Below, in pieces: positions 33,091 to 46,100 of a stretch of 64,000 bases of DNA. The stretch lies in assembly GCA_030142905.1 (NCBI GenBank), contig JASJOG010000338.1:210194-274193 (forward strand). The letters are read 5' to 3'. Position numbers and translations under genes: made by a program. The notes beneath the pieces are model-generated. The model ran no database searches and was not told the origin of the DNA. It saw only the letters and a program-made list of their open reading frames with translations. Position 1 is the stretch's first letter, and every line of letters starts with the position of its first letter. This DNA is from Heliopora coerulea. Taxonomy: Eukaryota > Cnidaria > Anthozoa > Scleralcyonacea > Helioporidae.

Positions 33091-36000
33091 GTATTATGCA
33101 TTATTTATTATGTATTATACATTATTTATTATGTATTATGTTTTATATATATATATCATTATGTATTATATATTATATATTACATTTATACTTGCTTATA
33201 CTGAGTGAGAATTCTCGATATATGAATTTCTATTCGTATTAACCGTAGACATTGTCATTTCTTTATGTCCGCGATCCTCTCATCTACGTGTATTACTTTC
33301 ACATGCAAATAAAGCAGCATTATTCATGAGGCAAAGCCACGCTAATGCTAAGCTGTCCAACTTAAGCAAGGCAAGACACTTGACGGGGAATGTTATATAA
33401 GTTCAGGTAGCTTAGTAGTTAGCAGGATGGTACCTGAAAACGTACCAAAAAATAATATTTAATTCAGCTTTTCTGATATTCTGAATTATCAAAGTCAAAG
33501 TCTAAAATATCAGTTTGCCTTTCGGCTTCTGGCGATGACTGTTTAATATTGGCTGTACAGTAATGCCTGATAATACCTACCGGATGGATCGAAATGATAC
33601 AAAAGTACAGGATGGTTCTCTCCAAATGAACAGAAGGCAATAATGTTGTCGTGAGGATGGAAGTCAATGTCTGACACGGCAGCACTATAACCAAGGTCGG
33701 AGTAGACTTTGAGTAGATTGCCTGCAGTGTAAAAAAATCAAAAAATTAATAATAATAATAAAAAAATAGCCACAGGATTGCTGGTTTACCAAGTGATTAC
33801 TCAGTTAAGATAAACAATAACACAAGGATTGACTCCTGTAGGCCCAGGTCCCGTGCATACTGTAGGTTTTTTGGAGACTATTTCAGCTTTCGCTGATTTC
33901 ATTTGATCTCTCAAAAAGGCGGTTTACACCGACGATTTTTGCTGCAATTTTTAGCCTCCTGACACATGCAATCGAGTGGATTGGGTTGGAGATCATTTGC
34001 ACAAAGCCATACTGCACAATACTTTGGTGAGTTGGTCAATCAACTGCATGCTTCAGGATGAGAAAAATCGCAAGAAGAATCGCCCGTGTAAACAGCTCTT
34101 ACGAGCTTCGCGTTGAAACAAGGTATTTTGGAAACAACATAAAATAGTGCATCGGAAAAGTGCTTTTTTGATGTAGAAAGATCTCAGAGTTTGTGGAGCA
34201 GCAACTAACCGGAACGGGATTTTCGGACCACAAAGTTGAAGGAAAATAAAAGCAAATAAAACAGAAATAAAAAAACTCTGCACATACTCCATTCATTCCT
34301 CATCAGTTCTGTTTCATTTTACAATCATTTCCATTGTTAATGGAGCACATAGTTTTTTATTCGACTCAGTTGCCAACAGATGTTTACCTGTTTCTGTATC
34401 CCACACATGAACTAATCCATCCTCAGATCCAGAAAAGACAAAGCTACCACAAGGGCTTAGAGTGCTCCTCACATGCTCCTTAAAGTTGTTTGAGCCAATA
34501 TAACGATTCATGACAGTAAAACTAGACGAGAAGACAAAGTGATAGACAAACGTACGTCAAGCTCAAATCTCAGAATAACAATTCCTGAACCCCAGGTGGG
34601 GATCGAACCTACAACCTTCTGACGACCGGTGAGACGCTGTAACCACTGAGCTACCGAGACACGGATGGCGAGCTAAGGTACGAGTTCGACATACGTTCTG
34701 CCTATGCGGTAGCCACAATGTGTTAATAATTCTGTTGAATACGACTGATATTAGGAGTGCGGGAGCTTGGAGATATTCGTAGATATTCAATGTAAGTTCG
34801 TCAAGCTCAAATTAAACCAAAAAAACCACAAAAAACCCCAATTTCTGAGCCCCAAACGGGGATTGAACCCACAACCTTCAGATGACCAGTGAGGCGTTCT
34901 AACCACGGTATATATTTATGAGATTAATTTGATAAATACTGGAAATGTGGGAGCCTGGAGAGATATATAATGCGCCATGATGTTTATCTTAATAGGTCAT
35001 TGCAAGACTATGTAACAAATAACTTGAGAAAAATTATTACATAATTTCCCGACTGGAGTTCCCCCCTTGACAAGTAAAATCGTCTGGCATTAGCAAGATT
35101 AAAATAGTATGGCGTTAGCCACAGTAAAATTGTACACTTCGACGTTACTCGAAAAAGCGTTAACGCTATCAATACTGCTAGTTTTTATATTTGCAGACTG
35201 TTCAGAGAAACTATCAGTGCTATCGTACGTTATAATGTTAAATTGATATGTCAGTCAATGACATTTTGAGTTTCACTCGATTCGACCGTTTTGCCCGGTT
35301 TTTTGGGTTGGTTTGGTAACTTATTTTCGTGAAAAAGATAACCTGCAACTCAAACAAAACTATTCAGGAAATTGTAAAAAGTCGTCTGGGAGACTAAAAT
35401 GAACGTACAAGACCACGTAGGGACTAAAACTGACGTGCACTATTGCCTTCCATGGGCAACCATCTTGGCTACAGGTTTCATTAATCAGTAAGCATTCCAG
35501 TTATGGAAATTAGAGCTTACCAGGGCAATAGCGTAGCTACATACGGGCTTACCAAGCCTAGCCCCGCATGAAGCCTGCGTGTGCCCGCATGAAATATTGT
35601 AAGCAGATTTAGACAAATCATCAATAACGTTTCTTGTGAACTGAAGTCAAAATAAACCAACATTTTAAAATAGCACATGAATTGATATTATTGGACTTTT
35701 TGCTTGAAACTGAGTGACACTGATCGACACGTTGTGGCAGATAACCAGATGGTCCACTAGGGCAATCAATGAGAAAATGTCTCGTAATGATAATCGGGTA
35801 CAAGCAAAATCGTAGGGGAGAAGCTGCAGATTGCTCATTCAACGTTATAACGATTAAATACCTTGAAGCATGTGCCTTTGCTGTACCCACATGACAACTA
35901 CATTCTGGCTACGCTACTGCACTAGAGTCAGCACACTACAAACCTTCGTAAATCCAACATCCTTGTGATGCTATCTCGAGTGTGGACCAACAATTTTCGA

Positions 36001-37154
36001 CCATTTGGATGAAGACTTACTGAATTGATAATGCAATCCTAAAAGTAAGAAGCGAAAAAAGTTAAGGCAATGACTATGATTTAATAACCATCATATATTT
36101 TCTCTTTTACACATGTCATTGATGCCACTACCTTTATCTCAGGATCTTTCACAGTTTTGCTAATAACCCATTTTTGAACATCCCCTAAAAATGGAGTACA
36201 CAAACGCAAAAATCGTACACAAATTAGTCATGCAGCAAGAATAAGGTTGAGAAACAGAGTCGCGGGATAAAACTTTATTATTTTGTTCTTAGTCCTAATC
36301 ATCGGTTTCTCTTTCATTTAAGAAATACCAAATGTATTTCTTTCACGCAGGATACTGCAAGATTTGAGAAAAGCGTGATTCTGATTCGCTAATTTCACTG
36401 CAATTTCAAAGTAACTCAGTGCAAAAAAAAAAACAAACCAGCAACAGCAATTTGAACTGAATTGCCTAGTTTAGCACTATATTACATCGTTTATGTGTAT
36501 TATTAGTTGGCGATACCATGATTTCTCATGCAAATTGTAAGAGCCACACACTCGTTAGTCTTTGATAGTCTTTGAAAAACTCGCTAGTGCGTATTTTAAA
36601 CCAAACTGCACTCGAAACAACACTATCCCGTATACTAAACATTTAAAGGAACCCTAAAATATTGCAACGATTCGAAAATGACGCAAATCGCTCCAAAACT
36701 GGTCACCATAAAGGAAACGAGGGTAGTGTAGCACACATTTCCATTATTTTTTTGCTTTTAGTTTGAAAATACGGCGCTGGTTAACTGTTATTATTTCATA
36801 TGTAACCTGAAGATCGCTTCTTCTTTGATTTGGTTTCTCGGTATTCGAAGGTGTTCCACAAGAGGATTGTTCCGGAGCTGTCACCAGAGAACATGAACTG
36901 CCCTGTAATAAAAACAATAACGCACAGAGAATCAGAAAGATCAGGATTCGCTCGTTTCGCGGCAATATGACCGGATCACAGTCAAGCCGTTTTCATGATT
37001 CGTAAGATCGGTCAGCGGGTTAGACCAATATTAATGTAGACAAAGCTTTGACTTTCTTTTTCGTTATTTTTCTTTCCTCCATTTTGTTTCTCTGTTTCTG
37101 TTTGTCTTCCTTTCTCTTTTCCGTTCTTTCTAACTCCTTTCTCTAAATCTTTTT

Positions 37155-37188
<34 letters not shown>

Positions 37189-40100
37189 TTTCTTCTTTTT
37201 CTCTTCTGTTCTTTCTCTCTTTCTTTTCACTTCCTTTCTTTCTTCCTTTTTTTCCTTCTTCATCTCTTACTTTCATACTCTCTTTCTTCTTTGCTTTCTT
37301 CCTTCCTATCGTTGTTTCTTTGCATTTTGTTTTATTTGTTTTGTTTTTTTTTTTAAATCAAGCCGCTTTCCGGCCGATTCTCTCGACCTTGACCTTCCCC
37401 TTTTCTTTTTTCCTTTCTTTTCCTTTCCATTTCCTTCGTTTCCCCCCTTTTCGTTCCTATTCTTTTCTTTCATTCCTGAACTACCCTTCCTTGCCACTTC
37501 TCATCCCTTCCCTTCCTTTTCTTCCCTTCCCTTCCTTGCCTTTCCTTTCCTTTCCTTTCCTTGACTTTCCATCTCATCCCATCCCATTACTTTCCTTTCC
37601 TTCCTTTTCCTTCCCTTCTCTTCTCTTCCCACCAGTTTTCATTTCTTTCCATCTCTTCACAATCAGTGAGCATTTTTTAACCTTGTAGTTTGATCTCCAC
37701 ATTACTTTTAAACAGAGTATTTCTCATAACAGCGTCTTACTCTATGATATTCCTACCTGAGGGATCAAAGCAAATGGAGTTAATAAACCCGATATGGCCA
37801 TCCGCTTCACGGAGAAGCTGTAATGAAAGAAACATATTTAACATGGCAGGATAAACGAGAACAAACAGAACGTGGAAGGATAAAATGGACCAACAATGGC
37901 GACTGATGGAGACATTCACCACAGAACGGAACAATCCATAGTCAGTAATTCCCACTGCAAAGAACACAGATATGCAGTTCACGGAGTACAAGTGAAGTAG
38001 ACAGGAGTTAACCCACCAGAGATATTAGCTCTTAACCACCAAGAAAATAACGCAATCAAACCATGGTCTTCATTCACGTTTACCACAACGTAGTGAAAGT
38101 ACACAATCATCCACAATACCCCCGTTCTGTTCATACCTGTCCGTTTATCCCATCGCAGTCTTTACTCCAGATTCTTATAAGTCGGTCATAACCTCCAGTG
38201 ATCACCAAGTTACTTCTTTGAGGATGATAACGTGCCGCGTAAACAAAACACGGGTGAGGGTAAGCTTTCACAGCTGGGGTACCGTCCGTAGTTGGATCCC
38301 AGTTCCTACACAGAAAAGGATGAGAGGATTTTAGGGAATGAAGCTACTCTCCTGATTCTAGCCGGAATTTGATTAAGCAAAGCTAGGCCACGAGAAGCAA
38401 GTAAAGGCGGCCAAGGTTAGACTCACGGCTTATAAACATCAAATGATCTTAAAAGCCATTTACACGTGCGATTCTGCACGTTGCGATTGTCATCCTGGTG
38501 TATGTAAAAAACTCATGGCAGTCTAAGCAGGAAGATATCCGCTCATGATTCCCTGTAGTTTGTCCTCGACACACTCGTCGATTAAACACAAACTCCAAGA
38601 TGTCAATCCGCAAGGCACAAAACCACAAGTGTAAACCAGGCTTTGCTTTAATCCTATAAGGTCAGCGATTTGTTGAACTCTCCAGTTTAACACATACTTC
38701 AAAATGTCAATCGGAAGGCACAAAATTGTACGTGTAAACGGCCCTTTAAAATAAGACCTGGAACGAAAAAGTTGAGAACAATCCCAGCACATGTAAGAAA
38801 AGCGACCCCACCGCGCTTTATGCAAAAACGGGTCGGTTAAGTTGGCTTGGCACCAAACATTGAGATCAGCTTAGCAGAAAATAAACCTTGAGGACGGTTA
38901 AGTTCCCAGAAAAGAAATCTGAATACAAAGGGAGTATAATTGTTTACGGGAGATCTGCACAAAAATGACCCAATGACTATACCTAGCTGTGCCATCTGAG
39001 GAAGCGGACAATAATTCCTTATCATCGTTTGACCAACATAGATCGTAGATAATGCTGAAATGACCTTGAAATTTACTGCAGCATCGACTAGACAAGGTCT
39101 GAAATAAAAAAGCATAAAAACAATAAGGAGAACTGCGCGAACATTAAGTAATGTTTCAAACACGAGTTGATGCTCTTCCTCCGATTTCTAGATACCAAGG
39201 AACGTTGAAAGTTGAAAAACGAGGCGAAGTCGAGTTTTTTTAACGAGTTTCGTGGTACGTAGAAATCGGAGGAAGAACACTAAACGAGTGTTTGAAATTG
39301 CTTCTCAAACGAACCAGTATTTTAGGCGAAAATCCAGCCGAAAGTTGGAAAAATTTAGCTGTGATCTTCCTCCGATTTCTAATGACTGATTAGTTATGTA
39401 TTTCTTTTGTTTTTGTTTTATGAATCATTAATGAATTTGAGAAATGTGACTAAGCGATTTTATGAACTTACTTCAAACACGAATATCAAAAAGCTATCTT
39501 TGTCGGCGCAGCCACACGCTAGTTTCCTAACAGATTGAAAAATAAACTCTTGTATTAACGTTTGTCATAGATCAAAAACAAATATGTCAAAGAGATGTTA
39601 TTCAGAATATTAACAAATGTCAAACATTGTCAACATTCTAATGTTTTTCAGGAAGAAAACCCCTTTAAAAACACAAACTTGTGAGCCTCTGATACCTGCC
39701 AAGATATGAAGGTAGAGCTGAAAGGTTTTCCAAGAATTACTCCAGTCAGAAAATAAATTGCTTTCAAAAGAAGTGCCTTTGAACTGCCAATGAAGTGAAA
39801 AGTAAGTTAGCCTTATTTCAAAGCACTCTTTAATCGATGAAAGCACACTTCCTGTACAATGTGACTATTTCTGACTTCGGTCTTGACGTATTTCCTGCAA
39901 ACTTTTTCTTAAATTTTTGGTAAACTTTTTTTCAAAGATGGTTTTTTGTAAACAAGACGACCTGTCACGTCACTTTGTTGACACAAATTTTTGGCCAATT
40001 GAAAAGTAAATTAAATTACCGAGATTATTCAACAAAATCGCTTGAAACGTCTTACATTCGTTTAATTCATAACGCTGAACAGTTTTATGTTAAAATAATG

Positions 40101-43100
40101 TCATCATAGTAATTTATGAGTTTCCAGATCCCTATTTCCTTAACACAGGATCATTTTCCTCCGACCATAACGAAGCAAGGTATTGCGCTTTTTCCTGTAC
40201 ACGACATTTAAAATGCTGAAACCATAGTATGCTGAAACCACAGCATGCTGAAACCACAGCATGCTGAAACCAACACGTCTGACTACTTTCGAAAATACAG
40301 TCAGACTTCTATAGTAAGAACGGAGGGTCAAAAAAGACATTGCAGGTCATCTCACTAATATATCAAACAAACTGAAGTATTTCAAGAACGAAGTAGTGCA
40401 TCGAAAAGCTGTAAAATGTGTTCCTTCATCTTTTCAAGAGTTTGTGCATTTAAGTAAAACTTGACTATTGATTCCTTGGCTGTTTATGAGAAATTTTTAT
40501 AAATTTAGTGACATTTAACTCTTCTGCTGGAGGAAAAATGTTAGATTCTCATATATACGGCTTTTGGACGGTAGTATTTTAGAGTTGGTAAATTCGAGGT
40601 TGATGTACTGCGCGAGTTTTCAATTTCGAAATCGTTGCGTGAATTTTGACCACTCGAAATGTAAAATTAAGGAAAACACGTGAACATTTAAAAGAAACCT
40701 TCTGTATGTCGAAATTGAGCCGTAGCGAAAACTCTAAATTTCGTGTCCAAAGGCAAAATTGCGAAAATTACAACGTTATTTCTTCAGAAAGAGAGTACAT
40801 ATTCATAAAATTTTAATACTTATTATAAGTACATGTTACAGGCTTTCATATAAAAGTAATTTATTTAATGACTCGAGTTCGTCTGTAATGTTGGATGCAA
40901 AGATGTGCCTGCATGTTCGAGTTCAAAGTCGGGAGGCGAAGCCTTTGGTCTCCATAGAATTTCCAGACAATTTCAACATATAATACAGACTGTTATAAGT
41001 TTAGAACAAGTGTACTGAAATTACTAAACCTACTGACAGGTGGACAGATGAGTAGATAAACAAACTGCTTCTCTAATGAGTAAAGTACATATGATAAACG
41101 CCGAATTACAAAAATTGTGTAATGAAGGTACGAAGAAGTTAATTTACTGCAAACCTTCCATCGTTTGAAAACTTTACCACAAAACACCCACGACGTCCAG
41201 CTCGTAGGGTAGACATGACTTGGTTAGGGATCTGGTTGGGCTGGAAATAAATAAAAAAGAGCAAGGTATAAAATAATGGAAGGAAAAGCAGTTATTAGAT
41301 ACAACTTTGTTCTCGCATACGACACGTTTGCACAACAGAACGACAGAAATTAGCACCCATGATTTAGGAAAAAGCATGGTTACTGAGGTTCGACCAAGAT
41401 AAATTTTAAGAGGTGTCGAGGCGAATGAATTAAATACATTCGATTTCTATTATTTGGAAAGATTTCTGGGAATTCCAAACGAATGAGTTTTCGCCCAAAA
41501 TTTCTCAGTATAGTAATGATGTAATGCATAAAGAAGATAATGCAAATTGGATAAAAGAAGCATACTGTTCCCAGTTGAGTCCACAGCTCGGTCCAATCAC
41601 CCGAAGATGTGAATTCGAATCCCACTCTAATCAACTTTTCTAGTTGACTTTAGCAGTGTAGGTCAATTCACGAAATGCAATGATGTAGTTGAATCTAGTA
41701 GCTAGGTAGATATATGTTTAAGCGTATGTTCTCAAACTATTCTACTCAGAAAAATTTTCTGAACTCCTGACGGGAATCGAACCCGTCTGGAACTCGGGAA
41801 CCTCACCGGCGATCAGAAGGTTACGGGTTCAATTCCCGTCAGGAACTCAGAAAGTTTTTCTGAGTAGAATAGTTTGAGAACGTACGCTTAATCATGAAAT
41901 ACAGTTTCTTCTTTTTGGTTAATTAAGAGAGTGGTTCTTGATGACTTGATAAAAGGAAAAGGTGTGTTTAGGGACGGATTAAGGTTGCGCAGGGGGGCCT
42001 CGACGGTCATTTGATCTTAACGTGTTATATCAAATATTTTATTAACCGCCCAAAGGCCGCGGGCAGCCACCCAACGACATAAAACAGCTCTCCGTATCCT
42101 ACATTACGTATTGTAAGCTAGTGACCAAATATTAGGTGAAACTTCGTAAATACAATTCTTTATTTTTTAATATTAAGAAAATAAACTCTGGAGTCTCTAA
42201 ATGTGGAGGGGGGGCTCTTATTGTGGGCGCCCCGGTCCTAAGTTGCCTTGCACTTATTCCGTCACTGGGTGCGTCTACAACCAGTCAATGTGAAGCAGAA
42301 CTCACACTCACTACATTTGATAGGTAAATACTGACTACAAACCTGTCCAGGAAGTTTGACCCAGGCGGCACGCTCTTGATCTCCATCGCTGTCTCTGCAA
42401 AAAGTATAAATAATGGTTCCATTGTGTAATACAAATGGTAAGAATTTGATAAAGTTAGAAGACAAGATAGGTGCATTCCCACACTAGTCACTGCGAAAGA
42501 CCATGAAGATCTATTTGCTCATTAAAGGGAGCAACGAAGTAGTGAAAACAGCAAAATCGGAGCTGGTCAGCAGGAAAAGTGAGGAGAAGGAGGTGGTGGT
42601 GATGGACAGGGAGTGAGACCTGGGAGTACTAGAGAGGCATTAACGAGAACAGAGAAGGGACTAGAGTACAGAGAAGGGAGTACTAGAGAGGCATTAACGA
42701 GAACAGAGAAGGGACTAGAGTACAGAGAAGGGAGTACTAGAGAGGCATTAACGAGAACAGAGAAGGGACTAGAGTACAGAGAAGGGAGTACTAGAGAGGC
42801 ATTAACGAGAACAGAGAAGGGACTAGAGTACAGAGAAGGGAGTACTAGAGAGGCATTAACGAGAACAGAGAAGGGACTAGAGTACAGAGAAGGGAGTACT
42901 AGAGAGGCATTAACGAGAACAGAGAAGGGACTAGAGTACAGAGAAGGGAGTACTAGAGAGGCATTAACGAGAACAGAGAAGGGACTAGAGTACAGAGAAG
43001 GGAGTACTCTAGTACTCTGTACTAGAGTACAGAGAAGGGAGTACTAGAGAGGCATTAACGAGAACATCAAAAATGGAGTTCTGAGTAGGAAGTTCTGAAC

Positions 43101-46100
43101 GAAGTAAAAAAAGTTCAGAAGGTAGAACTCTTTAAAAAACGAAACAAAAAAATACTCAGGTACTCAAGTTTCGAGCGGAAGCCGTAAATCAGAGTAAGAA
43201 GTTGGGTTGACTAGGAAATCATTGGGTACTACGTTCGCAAAGGGTGGGAGATAAGTGTAACCAATCAGATAAGCAGAAGGTAAACAAAATGATGAAGATG
43301 GAGAATCATTTGCCATTCCAATTATCGTTGATATAATTGTGCATATCAAACAGGCGATGCTACATGAATGTCTTTGAACCTCTTCATTTTTACCTCTGTC
43401 TTTCTTCATCCACGCACTACCTATTTATCAGGTGAGGATATTGTGCAAGATTCAAGCAAAGAGAAACAACAAACTCCAGTAACAATTACCTTGGACTTAT
43501 TCCACCACGTGCAATTTTTTCGGTCAACTCCTCAAATGTCATTCTACCTTTTTCCTAAAAAATGGGCGAAAATATAAGAACGTAGAAAATTGTCATGAGC
43601 AAATATTACACAAGACGTTCTTTACTGAGGCAATACATCGGTCTGTTTTATAATCCCAGCGTTGAAAATTGGTGAACAATAATAAATGATTAATTAAAAG
43701 GGGGTATAAATAGAAAATGTAAGTTTGGAAGAATCTCTTTTGTTTGAAACTTTCTAAATAATAAAATTGGCGCTGACATGCCTCTTACACCTCAGCTCAT
43801 TCTTCAGATGTTAAGATTGGTTTGATATTTAAGTAAAAACTTTAATGCGTCAAATTGCATGCTGGCTTGACGTTAGACTTGGAATATCACAGACAACAGA
43901 TGAAAGTTCGTCAAGCTCTAACCTCAGAAAAACGATTTCTGAGCCCCAGACGATAACCTTAGGCGAATACCTTCTCCAATAGACTTCACACTCAGTTAAC
44001 TAGCAATCACTTTTCATAATTGATAACGCTTTCTCAAATGAAAAAAATTCTTTCAAACTTGTTTGTCATTCTTACTTGTTTGTACTTCGCGAAGGTACTT
44101 GTATAAATGAATTTTGTGGATTATTTTGGCCGAGGCTTATTGCTCGTCAACTTCGTACCCAGGATCTTTTCTCTGTCTCCGTTGCTCTTTCTGGCCACCC
44201 CAGGGGCGTAGTTAATTCCATTTTGATTTGGGGTGGCGTGTGTGCCCAACTTAGTATGCCCGGATACTGAGTTCTTTCAAAAATTGCCCGAATTAAATTT
44301 GACGCGTATTCAGGTTATGTGTGGTGTAGCCTCGCTGCATAAGCCCTAGTACGTGTAAATTTAATATAAGCTAGTTACCAAAAGGAATTTTGACCAACCT
44401 TAACGAAGCCAAATTTTGCCCGAATTACTATCTATTTTTGCCTGAATTTTCTGTGTTTTTGACAAACTTTGCGGGGGTCACACCTCCTACATCCCTCATT
44501 AACTACGCCCCTGTTGGCCACTAGGTTGATTTTTCCCTTGGAAGTGTCCTAATTGTTTCCTAGTCATACCTCTTGGACAGGAAACATAGATCGCCCAACG
44601 GCATCCACTTGCTTTGGAGGTTTGATTCCTTTTACAGTGACGTACAAAGTAGAAGGATATGGGACACGGGGAGAGGAACTCCACCAATGATAAACCTGGG
44701 AAGATAAACGATTTTACGAAGATGCTTTACACACTGTCCATTTCATTATTGTTCCCCAGAGTAAGAATATTAGCTTTAAATGAAGGATCCACAAACTTTT
44801 GTATTGAGTGTGCCAATCAACTTCGGACTCAGTGAATAATGTCGATTAGCATATACCTCGCAGGTGGATATTTTTTTTTTTCGCAATCTGATCGGTTCCT
44901 CTATCTCGGAATATCCTTCACTGTTCACCTCCGGGCAAAACAAGATGGCGTCCAGTTTTGTTTAAGTTACGGAAGAAGAACTTTTTTCAATAAACGAAGT
45001 CGCCATGGAAGACAATACCAAAAAAGCAACGAAATTTGGCAATTAAGTGTTCAAAGATATGTATTTCTTTTATTTTTAGCGATAAATGCACTCAGGATGT
45101 GTTTCAAAATGCTTTCTTTACAAATGATGAGTGGGCAACAAGCCGACATCCCGTAAAATTGTAAAGGTTTCAAAAAAAGAGTGTATGTCAAAACAATTTT
45201 AGAAAATATACGCTAAAGCAATTATATTACTATTCACCTCCACTTTGGTGAATAATTGTTTTATAATCCCCGGGTCGATTATTAAACCATTTTCAATTCA
45301 CCTTCGGCAGATAATTGTTCACTATTTCCCAACTTTGTAACGACACTTGTTTAACCTAACAGCGGACTTTCCATAAAACCTTTCTATGTGTAAGTTGTGT
45401 CACCTCACCTCGGGAACACCTGGTGTCGATGTTGCTCTACGTCGATAGGACTTCATTGGATAAAACAACTGGAGACGAATCTTTGCATCTGTATTAGGGG
45501 AACCGTTGGAACCAACGACCTATACGTTATCGAACAGAAAAGTAAGTAAATAATTAATGAAAGAAAAGATGCAAGAAAGCAAGCGAGTCAGCAAACAAGC
45601 AAGAAGGTAAGTGAGAAAGTAAGTAGGCAGGTAAGTATTTAAGTAAGCAAGTAAAGTAAAGTAAATAAAGTGCTTTTATTTATGCTGGGTAATCCTATCA
45701 GCCGATTAAGATGTTCTCCACAGACGTCCAGTAAGGGCCACTCCTCCAAGGTCCGACATTACTACAGGAGGAAACCGGAATATGCGGAGAAAACCTGCGA
45801 TACTTGGTAGAGTCAAACTGTACAACACTCTTCTCAATAGTGGCCAAGGTAACTTTAATCAAATAACTGCACATAGCGGGAATCAAACCCTAGTCATAGT
45901 GGTGAGAGACACGTACATTGCCACTGAGAACCAAATGAAGATTAATCTTGGGAGGCGACTTTTTTCCCCAAATAGTATTAATCGAGTTGGAAAAGCCCTT
46001 TTTCGAAACTCTTTTTTCCTGTCGTCTTAATGTGTCACCGGGCTCGATCTTTTAGATAAAAGTTAGTTTTTATTTTGCTTTTATACCAGAACTCTACTTT

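Noticed and set aside
42613..43047. 144-codon frame of an 18-residue repeat
   Set aside because: The 54 bp minisatellite is a multiple of three, so the frame stays open by chance; it is intronic and antisense to AHI1.
43164..43300. Possible AHI1 exon reading [22 protein letters not shown]
   Set aside because: It looks protein-like but has no AG acceptor upstream, and exons 43490-43554 and 42343-42394 already join in phase 2 without it.
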